Source of the DNA: UBA7887 sp964408735
GTDB lineage: Bacteria > Pseudomonadota > Alphaproteobacteria > UBA7887
DNA length: 64,000 nucleotides
Assembly: GCA_964408735.1 (NCBI GenBank)
Contig: CAYPAX010000009.1
Location: forward strand, 3,601-67,600
Reading direction: 5' to 3'
Below are positions 55,367-64,000 of this stretch, piece by piece. A model generated the notes under the pieces. It searched no databases. It saw nothing but the letters and a program-made list of their open reading frames with translations, and was not told the DNA's origin. Positions within the stretch are counted from its first letter, which is position 1. Every line of letters starts with the position of its first letter. A program made the translations under genes and the position numbers.

Positions 55367-55687
55367 ATGGCAACCACGATCGTCTCGGACGCCACCTTCG
55401 AGCAGGACGTACTCAACTCAGAAACCCCCGTTATCGTGGATTTCTGGGCGGAATGGTGCGGCCCGTGCAAGCAGATCGCGCCTCTGCTGAAGGAGATATC
55501 GGACGAGTACGGCGAGAAGTTGACCATCGCCAAGCTCAATATCGACGAGAATCCCCAGACCCCGACCAAGTACCGGGTTCAGGGCATTCCCACCCTGCTG
55601 ATCTTCAAGGGCGGCGAAGTGGCGGCCATGAAGGTCGGCTCCATGCCCAAGAGCACTCTGGACGCCTGGGTCGAATCCAACATCTAA
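55367..55687 (+). CDS. trxA: Thioredoxin
   Basis: The 106-residue cytosolic thiol-disulfide reductase has the active site WAEWCGPCKQIAPLL, the cis-Pro in GIPTLLIFKGGE and typical spacing throughout. It supplies electrons for ribonucleotide reductase, sulfate reduction and protein repair. The gene has its own promoter overlapping the addA end and converges with folC; their stop codons overlap by 3 nt (55685-55687 and 55684-55686). Confidence 0.97.
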   Translation: MATTIVSDATFEQDVLNSETPVIVDFWAEWCGPCKQIAPLLKEISDEYGEKLTIAKLNIDENPQTPTKYRVQGIPTLLIFKGGEVAAMKVGSMPKSTLDAWVESNI

Positions 55688-56913
55688 TCCGGCGGCGTGC
55701 CGTTCTCGGCTAAGGCGTACCCCACCAGATAGAGCGAGCCGCAGACCAGTATCCGCGCGTTGGCCGGGCATGAAGCAAGGGCAGCCGCTAGGCTGTCCGC
55801 CGCCTCGCAGCCCGGAATCTCGTTCGGGCTGAGGCTCGCGGATTGTCCCGGAATGGCCAGAGCCACCGCGTGGTCGGCAAGGCCTGCCAGCGACCCGAGG
55901 AACGCCTCGGGCGATTTGCTGTCGAGCATGCCGACGACAAGGGCCAGCGGCCGGTCCCGCCAAGACTCCTTCACGTGCGCGGCAAGCGCCGCGGCGGCAT
56001 CGGCATTGTGCCCACCATCGAGCCATAGCTCGCAGCCGGGCGGCAATTGCTCGACCAAGGCGCCCGATTCGAGCCGCTGCAGACGTCCCGGCCACTTGGC
56101 AGCGTCAAGGACGGGCTCGGCTATGCCCAGCAATTCGAGACAGGCGAGCGCCTGGCCAGCATTGGCGATCTGGTGCGGACCCGCCAATGGCGGCAGCGGC
56201 AGGCGCAACTCTCCTTCGCCGCTGCGAAAGGTCATGCCGTCGGCATCACTCTCGACCGACCAGTCACGCCCTTGCAAGAGCAATGGAGCATCCCGCTTTG
56301 CGATGGCATCCCAGGCCTCCGGCTGTTGCTGCGCGACCACGCAGGGCACGCCCGGGCGCGTGATCGCCGCCTTCTCCGCCGCGATCCCGGCCAGGCTGTC
56401 GCCAAGAAATTGCTGATGGTCGAGGCCGATCGGCGTGATCGCCGTGAGCCGCGGGGTCGCAAGGACGTTGGTGGCATCGAGGCGCCCGCCGAGCCCGGTC
56501 TCGAGCAGCAGCACATCGGCCGGGCTGCGGGCGAAGGCGAGCATCGCCGCCGCCGTGGTGATCTCGAAAAAGGTGATCGGCGCGCCGGCGTTCGCCAGCT
56601 CGCATTCGTCGAGCAGAGCGGCGAGCGCGTCGTCGTCGATCAGCTGCCCGGCGAGGCGGATGCGCTCGGCAAAGGCGACCAGATGGGGGGAGGTGTAGAC
56701 ATGGACGCGCCTGCCCTCGGCCTCCAGCCCGGCGCGCAGAAAGGCGATCAGCGAGCCCTTGCCGTTGGTGCCGGCGACATGGACCGTCGGCGGCAGCTTG
56801 CGCTCAGGGCTTCCGAGCGCCGCCAGGAGCCGCTCGATGCGGCCGAGAGAGAGATCGATTCGCTTCGGGTGAAGGCTCAGCAGGCGATCGAGGATCGCGT
56901 CACTTTTCGGCAA
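55684..56913 (-). CDS. folC: Bifunctional folylpolyglutamate synthase / dihydrofolate synthase
   Basis: The 409-residue Mur-ligase-like enzyme adds Glu to dihydropteroate and folates. The ATP loop is VHVAGTNGKGSL, followed by YTSPHLVAFAERI, ETGLGGRLDATNV and GLDHQQFLGD. The second domain contains LWLDGGHNADAA. There is no ATG near the conserved N-terminus; TTG 56913 (MPKSDAILDRLLSLHP) fits the family and overlaps the end of accD by 14 nt, implying coupled translation. An upstream ATG at 57024 would add unrelated residues translated from within accD and is rejected. Confidence 0.92.
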   Translation of the reverse strand: MPKSDAILDRLLSLHPKRIDLSLGRIERLLAALGSPERKLPPTVHVAGTNGKGSLIAFLRAGLEAEGRRVHVYTSPHLVAFAERIRLAGQLIDDDALAALLDECELANAGAPITFFEITTAAAMLAFARSPADVLLLETGLGGRLDATNVLATPRLTAITPIGLDHQQFLGDSLAGIAAEKAAITRPGVPCVVAQQQPEAWDAIAKRDAPLLLQGRDWSVESDADGMTFRSGEGELRLPLPPLAGPHQIANAGQALACLELLGIAEPVLDAAKWPGRLQRLESGALVEQLPPGCELWLDGGHNADAAAALAAHVKESWRDRPLALVVGMLDSKSPEAFLGSLAGLADHAVALAIPGQSASLSPNEIPGCEAADSLAAALASCPANARILVCGSLYLVGYALAENGTPPD

Positions 56914-57877
56914 GGGGGGCGTCGTCTTCGTCGGGCTCGGGCGGTAGTATCTCGACTTCGGGCACGCTTTCGCCAAGCTCCGGAATGGCGACGCTGCGCT
57001 CCACCAGATCGACCACATCGGCACCGGGCAACGGCGCCATGAGCAGGGAGGTCAGGCGAATCAGGTTGTCGCGGATCTCGGGCCGGGGCACCACCGCGTC
57101 GACCATGCCGTGCTCGAGCAGATATTCCGACTTCTGGAAGCCCTCGGGCAGGCTTTGGTGCAGGGTGCTTTCGATCACCCGCGGCCCGGCAAAGCCGATC
57201 AGCGCGCCGGGCTCGGCCAGGGTGATATCCGCCAGCATGGCAAACGAGGCCGTGACGCCGCCCGTGGTCGGGTTGGTTAGCACGACAATATAAGGCTGGC
57301 CCGCCTCGCGCACCTCGTTGACGGCGATGGTGGTGCGCGGCATCTGCATCAAGGACAGAATGCCCTCCTGCATGCGCGCGCCGCCGGACGACGGGAACAC
57401 GATCAAAGGCGCACGCTGCAGAATGGCGAGCTTGGCCGCCGCCACCAGGCCTTCGCCGACGGCCATGCCCATGGAGCCACCCATGAAACCGAAATTGAAA
57501 GACGCTGCCACCATCTGACGCCCGCCGACCGCGCCGTGCACGACGCTGATGGCGTCCTGGTGTCCGCTCTTGGTCTGGGCATCCTTGAGCCGGTCCGCAT
57601 AGCGCTTGGTATCGCGGAAACGCAAGGGATCGACCAGCACTTCCGGCAGGTCGATGGCGGTATAGGCGGCATCGTCGAACAGGGCCGCAAAACGCCCCTC
57701 GCTGCCGATCGCCATGTGGTGCTCGCAATGGGGACAGACGAAGAGCTGCGATTCGAGGTCGCGGTGGAAGATCATCTGTTCGCAGGACGGGCACTTGTCC
57801 CACAAATTGTCGGGCACGTTGCGCCGCGTCACCAGCGCCCGGATCTTCGGCCTGACGTAATTGTTGAGCCAGCTCAT
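56900..57877 (-). CDS. accD: Acetyl-CoA carboxylase carboxyltransferase subunit beta
   Basis: The 325-residue subunit, with AccA, transfers the carboxyl group from biotin to acetyl-CoA to make malonyl-CoA. An N-terminal four-Cys zinc ribbon is present (DKCPSCEQMIF and FVCPHCEHHM), followed by the carboxyltransferase core (GFMGGSMGMAVGE, FPSSGGARMQEG, TNPTTGGVTASF). A short acidic tail (PEPDEDDAPLAEK) ends the protein. GGAG precedes the ATG. The gene sits between trpA and folC, the usual alphaproteobacterial position. Confidence 0.96.
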   Translation of the reverse strand: MSWLNNYVRPKIRALVTRRNVPDNLWDKCPSCEQMIFHRDLESQLFVCPHCEHHMAIGSEGRFAALFDDAAYTAIDLPEVLVDPLRFRDTKRYADRLKDAQTKSGHQDAISVVHGAVGGRQMVAASFNFGFMGGSMGMAVGEGLVAAAKLAILQRAPLIVFPSSGGARMQEGILSLMQMPRTTIAVNEVREAGQPYIVVLTNPTTGGVTASFAMLADITLAEPGALIGFAGPRVIESTLHQSLPEGFQKSEYLLEHGMVDAVVPRPEIRDNLIRLTSLLMAPLPGADVVDLVERSVAIPELGESVPEVEILPPEPDEDDAPLAEK

Positions 57878-57896
57878 GCTTCGCTCCGTCTCAGGG

Positions 57897-58709
57897 TCAC
57901 GCTCGAGCGCCTCTCACGCCGGCCGCCAGGTCCTCGACCAGCTCTATCACCGAGGCCACCGCGTCGCCGCCATCGCGCTCGGCAACGGCAATGCGATCGA
58001 CGAAGGCCGATCCCACCACGGCCGCATCGGCATGGCGCGCCACCGCCGCCGCCTGTTCCGGCGTCTTGATGCCGAAGCCGACGGCCACCGGCAGTTCCGT
58101 ATGACTTTTCAGCCGTGCCACCGCCACCGCCACGGCATCGTGATCCGCAGCCCCGGCGCCGGTGATGCCGGTGATCGAGACATAATACAGGAAGCCGCTG
58201 GTATTGCGCAGCACCGCAGGCAGGCGCTCATCGTCGGTGGTCGGCGTCGCCAAGCGAATGAAGGATACGCCCTTGGCCAGCGCCGGCAGGCAAAGCTCCT
58301 CGTCTTCCTCCGGCGGCAGATCGACGATGATCAGGCCATCGACCCCGGCACCGAGCGCATCGTCGAGAAACCGGTCCACGCCATAGACGTAGATGGGATT
58401 GTAGTAGCCCATGAGGATGATCGGCGTGTCGTCGTCGGCGGTGCGGAATTCGCGCACCATCGCAAGCGTCTTGGCGAGGGTCTGGCCCGCCGCCAGCGCC
58501 CGCTGCCCAGCCAGCTGGATGGCCGGGCCGTCGGCCATGGGATCGGTAAACGGCATGCCGAGCTCGATGACGTCGGCCCCCGCTCCCGGCAGCCGCTTGA
58601 CCAGCTCGAGCGCGCGCTCGGCATCCGGATCTCCCGACATGACGAAAGCCACGAGGCCGGCGCGACCCTCTGCCGCCAGGGCTGCGAAGCGCTCCTCGAT
58701 GCGGCTCAC
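57897..58709 (-). CDS. trpA: Tryptophan synthase alpha chain
   Basis: The 270-residue barrel cleaves indole-3-glycerol phosphate to indole. Catalytic Glu and Asp lie in VIELGMPFTDPMADG, the phosphate site is VGFGIKTPEQAA, and YYVSITGITGAG is the loop region. The start is GTG 58709, whose last bases form the trpB stop (GTGA, 58706-58709); an ATG upstream in trpB would add unrelated residues. It forms a channelled complex with TrpB. Confidence 0.96.
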   Translation of the reverse strand: MSRIEERFAALAAEGRAGLVAFVMSGDPDAERALELVKRLPGAGADVIELGMPFTDPMADGPAIQLAGQRALAAGQTLAKTLAMVREFRTADDDTPIILMGYYNPIYVYGVDRFLDDALGAGVDGLIIVDLPPEEDEELCLPALAKGVSFIRLATPTTDDERLPAVLRNTSGFLYYVSITGITGAGAADHDAVAVAVARLKSHTELPVAVGFGIKTPEQAAAVARHADAAVVGSAFVDRIAVAERDGGDAVASVIELVEDLAAGVRGARA

Positions 58710-59917
58710 AGCTTCACTCCCAGCTTTTCGGCCACCGCGAAGATATCCTTGTCGCCTCTGCCGCACATGTTCATGACCAGAATATGGTCAGCCGGCAGCT
58801 CGGGTGCAATCTTGACCACATGGGCCAGCGCATGCGCCGGTTCCAGGGCCGGGATGATGCCCTCGAGACGCGAGCAAAGCTGGAAGGCGTCGAGCGCCTC
58901 GTCGTCGGTCACCGAGACATATTCGACGCGGCCCTGCTCGTGCAGCCAGGCATGCTCGGGCCCGATGCCCGGGTAGTCGAGCCCGGCCGAGATCGAATGC
59001 GCATCCGTGATCTGGCCGTCGTCGTCCTGCAAGAGATAGGTGCGGTTGCCGTGCAGCACGCCCGGCGCCCCGGCGCTCAGCGAGGCCGCGTGGCGGCCGG
59101 TCTCGACCCCCTCGCCGCCGGCCTCGACGCCGATGATGCGCACGTCGCGATCGTCGAGGAAGGGATGGAAAAGGCCGATGGCGTTGGAGCCGCCGCCGAT
59201 GCAGGCGACCAGCGAATCCGGCAGGCGGCCTTCGGCGGCCTGGATTTGCTCGCGCGCCTCGCGCCCGATCACCGACTGGAAGTCGCGCACCAGCTCAGGG
59301 TACGGGTGCGGCCCGGCCACGGTGCCGATGATGTAATAGGTATCCTCGACATTTGTCACCCAATCGCGCAGGGCCTCGTTCATGGCGTCCTTGAGGGTCG
59401 CCGTGCCCGAGGAGACCGAGCGCACTTCCGCGCCCAGCAGCTTCATACGGAAGACATTGGGTTGCTGGCGAACGATATCGGTCTCGCCCATATAGACCAC
59501 GCATGGCAGGCCGAACAAGGCACAGACAGTTGCCGTGGCAACACCGTGCTGGCCGGCGCCGGTTTCGGCGATGATCCGCTTCTTGCCCATGCGGCGGGCG
59601 AGCAGGATCTGGCCGACGCAGTTGTTGATCTTGTGCGCGCCGGTGTGGTTGAGCTCATCGCGCTTGAAATAGATGCGCGCGCCGCCCAGATGCTGGCTGA
59701 GGCGCCTGGCATGATAGAGCGGGCTGGGCCGGCCGACATAATGGGCCATCAGGTCGTCGAACTCGGCGGCAAAGGCCGGATCGGCCTTGGCCTCGCCATA
59801 GGCGCGCTCGAGGTCGAGAATCAGCGGCATCAGGGTCTCGGCCACGAAGCGGCCGCCGAAGATGCCGAAATGGCCCTGCTCGTCCGGGCCCTCGCGATAG
59901 CTGTTGATCTCTGACAT
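58706..59917 (-). CDS. trpB: Tryptophan synthase beta chain
   Basis: The 403-residue pyridoxal-phosphate enzyme joins indole and serine. The cofactor Lys is in NHTGAHKINNCVGQ, followed by AETGAGQHGVATAT, the phosphate-binding GGGSNAIGLFHPF, and the monovalent-cation/COMM region near SAGLDYPGIGPEHAWL. The length and start (MSEINSYREGPDEQGHFG) are normal for the TrpB1 type. trpF lies 12 bp upstream; trpA overlaps the end. Confidence 0.97.
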   Translation of the reverse strand: MSEINSYREGPDEQGHFGIFGGRFVAETLMPLILDLERAYGEAKADPAFAAEFDDLMAHYVGRPSPLYHARRLSQHLGGARIYFKRDELNHTGAHKINNCVGQILLARRMGKKRIIAETGAGQHGVATATVCALFGLPCVVYMGETDIVRQQPNVFRMKLLGAEVRSVSSGTATLKDAMNEALRDWVTNVEDTYYIIGTVAGPHPYPELVRDFQSVIGREAREQIQAAEGRLPDSLVACIGGGSNAIGLFHPFLDDRDVRIIGVEAGGEGVETGRHAASLSAGAPGVLHGNRTYLLQDDDGQITDAHSISAGLDYPGIGPEHAWLHEQGRVEYVSVTDDEALDAFQLCSRLEGIIPALEPAHALAHVVKIAPELPADHILVMNMCGRGDKDIFAVAEKLGVKL

Positions 59918-59929
59918 GTTTGCGATTCG

Positions 59930-60577
59930 CTACGGCGTCGCGGCTGCGACCGCTTCGACAAAGGCTTGGATCAGGCGTAGGTCCTTGACGCCCGGTGCCG
60001 ACTCGACGCCACTTGAGACGTCGACGAATTTTGCTCCCGATATCTGGATCGCCTGGCCGACATTGTCCACTGTCAGGCCTCCCGACAGGATCCACGGCCG
60101 CCGCCATTCCCTGTCCGCCAGAAGCCGCCAGTCGAAGGCCTGGCCCAGGCCACCCGGGCGCGACGCGTCCGCTGCCGCCTTGGCGTCGAACATCAACCAG
60201 TCGCACACCGGCTCATAGCCCGCGACCTTGGCCAAATCCTCTTCCCCGGCCACGCCGATCGCCTTTATCACCTGGACGCCGACGCGCCTCTTGATGTCGG
60301 CAACGCGCTCGGGCGTCTCGTCGCCGTGCAGCTGGACGACGTTGATCGGCACCTGATCCATGACGCTATCGATCAAATCGTCGCGCGGGTCGACGAAGAT
60401 CGCCACCTTCTCCAACTTGATGGGCGCCCTCAGGGCAAGAGCCTGGGCATCCGCCAGGCCAATGTTTCGTGGCGATGGCGGATAGAATACCAGCCCCATG
60501 CGCCAGGCGCCGGCAGCCGCCGCCGCGGCCACGGCCTGATGGTTGGTAAGGCCACAAATTTTCGTTCTTACGGTCAC
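59930..60577 (-). CDS. trpF: Phosphoribosylanthranilate isomerase
   Basis: The 215-residue barrel enzyme converts phosphoribosylanthranilate to CdRP in tryptophan synthesis. The catalytic Cys is in KICGLTNHQA and the catalytic Asp in WLMFDAKA; the phosphate site is SGGLTVDNVG and DVSSGVESAPGVKD. The start is GTG 60577, 1 nt after the pyrF stop (TAA-A-GTG), so translation probably re-initiates there. The frame is open further upstream only as a shadow of pyrF. Confidence 0.95.
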   Translation of the reverse strand: MTVRTKICGLTNHQAVAAAAAAGAWRMGLVFYPPSPRNIGLADAQALALRAPIKLEKVAIFVDPRDDLIDSVMDQVPINVVQLHGDETPERVADIKRRVGVQVIKAIGVAGEEDLAKVAGYEPVCDWLMFDAKAAADASRPGGLGQAFDWRLLADREWRRPWILSGGLTVDNVGQAIQISGAKFVDVSSGVESAPGVKDLRLIQAFVEAVAAATP

Positions 60578-60578
60578 T

Positions 60579-61310
60579 TTAGGCCACCACCTCCGCCATT
60601 TCCTCGGCGATGCGTGCGGCGGCAGCGGCAGCATCGTCGGCGCGGGTGATCGGCCGGCCGATGACCAGATAATCGGCACCGTCGCGCACCGCTTCGGCCG
60701 GCGTGACGATACGCTTCTGGTCGTCCGCCGTCGACCAGGCCGGGCGAATGCCGGGCACCACCACCTTGAAATCATCGCCACACAACTGCCGGATCATGGT
60801 CGTCTCATGGGCAGAAGCGACGACGCCGTCCATGCCGCATTCCTGCGCCAGCTCGGCAAGCCGCTTGACCTGATCGGCGATCGGCCCGTGCATGCCGACG
60901 GCGGCAATATCGTCCTCGTCGAAGCTCGTCAGCACGGTCACCGCAAGCAACAAAGGCCGCCGCCCGTCGGCGCCGTCGGCGACCCTCATGGCGGCCGCCG
61001 CCGCTGCCCGCATCATAGCCGCACCGCCACTGGCGTGCAGCGTGATCATCATGGGATCGCAAGGCGCCGCCGCGAGCAAGGCGCGCGCGACCGTATTGGG
61101 AATGTCGTGGAGCTTGAGGTCGAGAAAGATCGGCAGGCCGCCGGCAGCGACCCGGCGCACCCCCTCCGGGCCATTGGCGGAAAAGAATTCCAGCCCCAGC
61201 TTGAGCGCGCCGACGCCGCCAGCGAGCGCGCCGGCAAGCGTCGCGGCTTCATCCGGGTCGCTGGTATCGACGGCGCAAATGATCTGCCGGGCACGATCGG
61301 CCGCAGTCAT
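60579..61310 (-). CDS. pyrF: Orotidine 5'-phosphate decarboxylase
   Basis: The 243-residue barrel enzyme makes UMP from OMP. The catalytic Lys/Asp array is in FLDLKLHDIPNTV, and the C-terminal phosphate loop is YLVIGRPITRADD. The C-terminus contains GIRPAWSTADDQKRI and the substrate-binding Arg in IGRPIT. ATG 61310 begins the conserved N-terminal strand (ARQIICAVDTSD). lapA lies 70 bp upstream, and trpF follows within 1 nt. Confidence 0.96.
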   Translation of the reverse strand: MTAADRARQIICAVDTSDPDEAATLAGALAGGVGALKLGLEFFSANGPEGVRRVAAGGLPIFLDLKLHDIPNTVARALLAAAPCDPMMITLHASGGAAMMRAAAAAAMRVADGADGRRPLLLAVTVLTSFDEDDIAAVGMHGPIADQVKRLAELAQECGMDGVVASAHETTMIRQLCGDDFKVVVPGIRPAWSTADDQKRIVTPAEAVRDGADYLVIGRPITRADDAAAAAARIAEEMAEVVA

Positions 61311-61380
61311 GGGTTATCCTCCGTGACGGTGTTCTCAAAATCTTGGCGGGGGTAGCACATCCGGCGGCGTGGCGGCAATA

Positions 61381-61692
61381 TCAAGACACGTGATGCCTGG
61401 GGTCGGGTAGAGCACGGCCCTCGCGCAAGGCCACCACTTCGCGCTCGAGCGCGGCGGCCTGACGGCGCTTGGCCCGCGCCGCCTGGCGCCCACCGCCGCC
61501 GGCAAGCCAGTTGCCGGTGCCGCCGATGGCGGCGCCAAGCGCCAGCGCCCCCAGCACGAGAAGGTAGAGCGGCAGCTCCACACTGGCCGGAACCGGCGAC
61601 AGGGAAATCACCACGGGTTGCCGATTGGCTATCGCGAAGGCCACGGCAAGGGCGGCAAAGATCAACGCGACAGCGCGCCACAACAGCTTCAC
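61381..61692 (-). CDS. lapA: LapA-family small membrane protein
   Basis: The 103-residue protein has two N-terminal transmembrane helices (ALIFAALAVAFAIANRQPV and LPLYLLVLGALALGAAIGG) separated by a short periplasmic loop, and a basic cytoplasmic tail. This matches LapA, which in E. coli works with LapB to control LpxC turnover and lipopolysaccharide balance. It lies between ihfB and pyrF, a position conserved in many proteobacteria. No LapB gene is in the window, though HemY here shares the TPR plus zinc-ribbon layout. Confidence 0.88.
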   Translation of the reverse strand: MKLLWRAVALIFAALAVAFAIANRQPVVISLSPVPASVELPLYLLVLGALALGAAIGGTGNWLAGGGGRQAARAKRRQAAALEREVVALREGRALPDPRHHVS

Positions 61693-61705
61693 GGCAGGGC
61701 CCGGC

Positions 61706-61987
61706 TCACGCCTCGTTGACCCGCTGGCGCAGCTCCTTGCCGGACTTGAAGAAGGGCACGTATTTCTCGGGTACCGTCACGGAGGCGCCGGTGCGCGGAT
61801 TGCGGCCGACACGAGCGGCACGCTCCTTGACCGAGAAGGCGCCGAAGCCCCGCAGCTCCACGCGATCGCCACGCGCCAAGGCATCGGATATCTCATCGAA
61901 CACCGTCGAGACGATACGCTCGACATCGCGGTGATAGAGACGCGGATTGTCCTGGGCCAGAGCCTGGATCAATTCGGATTTGGTCAT
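61706..61987 (-). CDS. ihfB: Integration host factor subunit beta
   Basis: The 93-residue HU/IHF-family DNA-bending protein carries the family signature GFGAFSVKERAARVGRNPRTG with the beta-arm Pro in NPRTGASV. The N-terminal MTKSELIQALA and the length distinguish IhfB from HU. IHF bends DNA at specific sites for transcription, replication and recombination. It follows sppA on the minus strand and is 13 bp upstream of lapA. Confidence 0.96.
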   Translation of the reverse strand: MTKSELIQALAQDNPRLYHRDVERIVSTVFDEISDALARGDRVELRGFGAFSVKERAARVGRNPRTGASVTVPEKYVPFFKSGKELRQRVNEA

Positions 61988-62084
61988 GACACGTGCCCGC
62001 TTGTCCGATGCGCGTCCGTCGCTTCAGCCCCAATCTCGACAGTTGGGCGCGGCGACAGGCAGCCGCAGTCCTCCCAAAAAATCC

Positions 62085-62999
62085 TTATTCGATCCCACGA
62101 GGTTGCCAAAGCGAGACCAAACCGTCAAGTCTAAGTCTTTCTAGTAAATGGGATTTTCCGACCGAAGCCGAAACGAGCCTGTCGAGAAGCTCTTCCGGAT
62201 AATCGATCTGCACATCGATCAGCGGCAAATCGGGCTCGACATCGCGCGCTTCTTCGAGCCATGCGATAGCCACGTCTTCGCCGCCGATGGCGTCGATGAG
62301 CCCGTTTTCTTGCGCCATGGCACCGGTATATATCCGCCCGTCCGCGAGGCGCTGTGCCTCGGCAGGGCTCATGCCGCGGCGCTCGATGACCATGCCGACG
62401 AACATGGCGTGGATATCGTCCACGACTTCACGCGTCGCCGCGCGCGCTTCCGGGGTCAGCCGCGACAGCGGGTTGGGCTGTGCCTTCAACGGCCCGCTGG
62501 TGATGGTGTCGTTCTCGATTCCCAGCTTCTCCATCAGGCCGACGAAGTTCGTGGCCTCGAGCACCACGCCGATGGAGCCGGTGATGGTGGTTTCGCGGGC
62601 GACGATATAGTCGGCGGCGAGCGCCGTCATATAGCCGCCCGACGCCGCCAGCTGGTTCATCACCGCGACCACGGGCTTGGCCTCGCCGACCTTGAGCAGG
62701 CCGCGATAGAGCGCCTCCGAGCCGAAAGTGGTGCCACCCGGGCTGTCGATGTGGACCAGCACGGCGGCGACCGAGGGATCCTCCAGCAAAGCCGCGATGG
62801 CAGCATCGCGATAGGGATCGGCGAAGATAATGTCTTCGACCCAGAGCACGGCAATATGCTTGCTGCCCGGCAGGGTCGGCAGGCGGGCAAATGCGACGGC
62901 GGCGACAGCGAGCAAGGAGACGAGCGCCAGCAGCCGCCACATGGCCAGACGGCGCTTGAGGCGCCGCCGGTCGATCAACGCGTCGCTATCGAACGCCAT
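62085..62999 (-). CDS. sppA: Signal peptide peptidase SppA, short form
   Basis: The 304-residue membrane-anchored serine protease removes remnant signal peptides. One transmembrane helix (about 20-40, WRLLALVSLLAVAAVAFA) precedes the ClpP-like protease domain. Nucleophile Ser is in QLAASGGYMTALA and the general-base Lys in SGPLKAQPNPLS; VHIDSPGGTTFGSEAL matches the family. It is half the size of E. coli SppA and resembles the Bacillus/alphaproteobacterial form, which works as an octamer. It lies between rpsA and ihfB. Confidence 0.93.
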   Translation of the reverse strand: MAFDSDALIDRRRLKRRLAMWRLLALVSLLAVAAVAFARLPTLPGSKHIAVLWVEDIIFADPYRDAAIAALLEDPSVAAVLVHIDSPGGTTFGSEALYRGLLKVGEAKPVVAVMNQLAASGGYMTALAADYIVARETTITGSIGVVLEATNFVGLMEKLGIENDTITSGPLKAQPNPLSRLTPEARAATREVVDDIHAMFVGMVIERRGMSPAEAQRLADGRIYTGAMAQENGLIDAIGGEDVAIAWLEEARDVEPDLPLIDVQIDYPEELLDRLVSASVGKSHLLERLRLDGLVSLWQPRGIE

Positions 63000-63041
63000 C
63001 CCACGCGCCTCGCGCCATGCGCGGGCCGGCCACGCGCCGGC

Positions 63042-64000
63042 TTAGGCGCCGGCATCCTTTTCGGCCGCATCATCGGCAGCATCCTCTGCCGCAGCCTCTG
63101 CCGGAACCGCCGCCTCGGTTTCTGTTTCAGCGGCAGCCTCTTCATCCGCGGCGGCCTCCGCCGGCACATCCTCATCCTCGCCACCGCCGGCCTCGGCCTT
63201 GGCCTTGATTGCCGCGCCGAGGATATCGCCCAGGCTGGCACCGCTGTCGGAGGAGCCGTACTCGGCCATCGCCGCTTTCTCCTCGGCGATCTCCAAGGCC
63301 TTCACCGACATCGTCAAGCGACGGTTGGGGCCATCCATCTGGGTAATCTTGGCATCGATCTTGTCACCGACCGCGAAGCGCTCCGGACGCTGGTCGCCAC
63401 GATCGCGGGCCAGATCCGCCTTGCGAATGAAGCCCACCGCACCGTCATTCACAGTCACCTCGAGGCCCGCGTCGAGCACCGCCGAGATAACGCCGGTGAC
63501 GATGGAACCCTTCTTCAGCTCGGCCATGGCCGAAGCAAATGGATCGGCCTCGAGCTGCTTGACGCCGAGGCTGATGCGCTCCTTCTCGACATTGATATCG
63601 AGCACCTTGGCTTTAACCGTATCGCCCTTCTTGTATTTCTTCAGCGCTTCCTCGCCGGACAGGTTCCAATCGAGATCGGAAAGATGGACCAAGCCGTCGA
63701 TCTCGCCGGGCAGGCCGACGAAGAGGCCGAACTCGGTGATGTTCTTGACCTCGCCTTCGACCAGCGAGCCGATCGGGTGCAGATCGGCCAGCGCATCCCA
63801 CGGATTGCCGACGCACTGCTTGAGACCAAGGCTGATGCGGCGCTTGTTGGGATCGACGTCGAGCACCATGACCTCGACTTCCTGGCTGGTCGAGATGATC
63901 TTGCCGGGATGCACGTTCTTCTTGGTCCAGCTCATCTCGGAGACGTGCACCAGGCCTTCGACGCCCGGCTCCAGCTCCACGAAGGCGCCATAGTCGGTGA
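63042..64000 (-). CDS. rpsA: 30S ribosomal protein S1, partial (N-terminus beyond the window)
   Basis: The frame is open from the right window edge to the stop at 63042, about 319 residues. At least three S1 domains are visible, each with the pattern G-x-VxN-[IV]TxFGxFVxL...DGLVHxSDxxW, for example NITEFGLFVGLPGEID and DLDWNLSGEEALKKY; VEGLVHVSEMSWTKK begins the first. The C-terminus is acidic and Ala-rich (EAAAETETEAAVPAEAAA), as in alphaproteobacterial S1. S1 binds mRNA on the small subunit and aids initiation. The gene begins outside the window, where cmk would be expected. Confidence 0.95.
   Translation of the reverse strand, partial: TDYGAFVELEPGVEGLVHVSEMSWTKKNVHPGKIISTSQEVEVMVLDVDPNKRRISLGLKQCVGNPWDALADLHPIGSLVEGEVKNITEFGLFVGLPGEIDGLVHLSDLDWNLSGEEALKKYKKGDTVKAKVLDINVEKERISLGVKQLEADPFASAMAELKKGSIVTGVISAVLDAGLEVTVNDGAVGFIRKADLARDRGDQRPERFAVGDKIDAKITQMDGPNRRLTMSVKALEIAEEKAAMAEYGSSDSGASLGDILGAAIKAKAEAGGGEDEDVPAEAAADEEAAAETETEAAVPAEAAAEDAADDAAEKDAGA

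Overview
The window looks like a GC-rich alphaproteobacterial chromosome, most like a Rhodospirillales-type genome (inference). The best evidence is gene order. From the right edge leftward runs rpsA - sppA - ihfB - lapA - pyrF - trpF - trpB - trpA - accD - folC, convergent with trxA and preceded by addB-addA, and hemC diverges from tsaD-gpsA. These are arrangements I know from alphaproteobacteria. Almost all genes have C/G-rich third positions, and operons are packed with ATGA, TGATG and GTGA junctions. I saw no rRNA, tRNA or CRISPR.

Layout. 1-6.05 kb is accessory: two coupled lipoproteins, a small orphan protein, a cyclase-TolB-TPR protein, and a decayed SAM-cyclase-ATPase gene that carries an in-frame amber codon and has lost its C-terminus. 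6.1-17.6 kb is a metabolic miscellany: Kef-type antiporter, enolase-superfamily dehydratase, glutathione-dependent formaldehyde dehydrogenase, 3-methyladenine glycosylase, malic enzyme, PQQ dehydrogenase, DUF123 protein, dicarboxylate symporter and 2-hydroxyacid dehydrogenase. 17.7-22.3 kb is more AT-rich and mosaic: a large exported Sel1-type protein of unknown function, REP-like palindromes, a 3' fragment of a second hcrB-like gene, and two divergent SDR genes around strong inverted repeats. 22.3-26.8 kb encodes a complete 4-hydroxybenzoyl-CoA reductase-like molybdoenzyme (three subunits) plus an enoyl-CoA hydratase. 26.9-36.1 kb holds another SDR, three more class III cyclase genes, a RidA protein and a MetE-core protein; the last cyclase gene sits at the end of the heme operon hemC-hemD(X)-hemY. 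40-45.5 kb is tsaD-gpsA-ptsH-ptsI and ahcY. 45.5-55.7 kb is an amber-interrupted DUF1330 gene diverging from a LysR regulator, then tsaE/amgK fusion - murU - addB - addA - trxA. 55.7-64 kb is the conserved housekeeping block.

How the parts work together. Heme synthesis (hemC, hemD fused to a mitofilin-like part, hemY) is physically linked to a cyclase/ATPase signalling protein. Cell-wall sugar recycling (AmgK and MurU activities) is merged with tRNA t6A synthesis (TsaE; TsaD lies elsewhere in the window). Tryptophan, pyrimidine, fatty-acid and folate genes share one minus-strand run. The most unusual content is a local set of five class III nucleotide cyclase genes of two architectures, two genes interrupted by single amber codons at positions that look like former Glu codons, and a 2.1-kb block with two SDR genes bracketed by a direct repeat of an hcrB 3' end.
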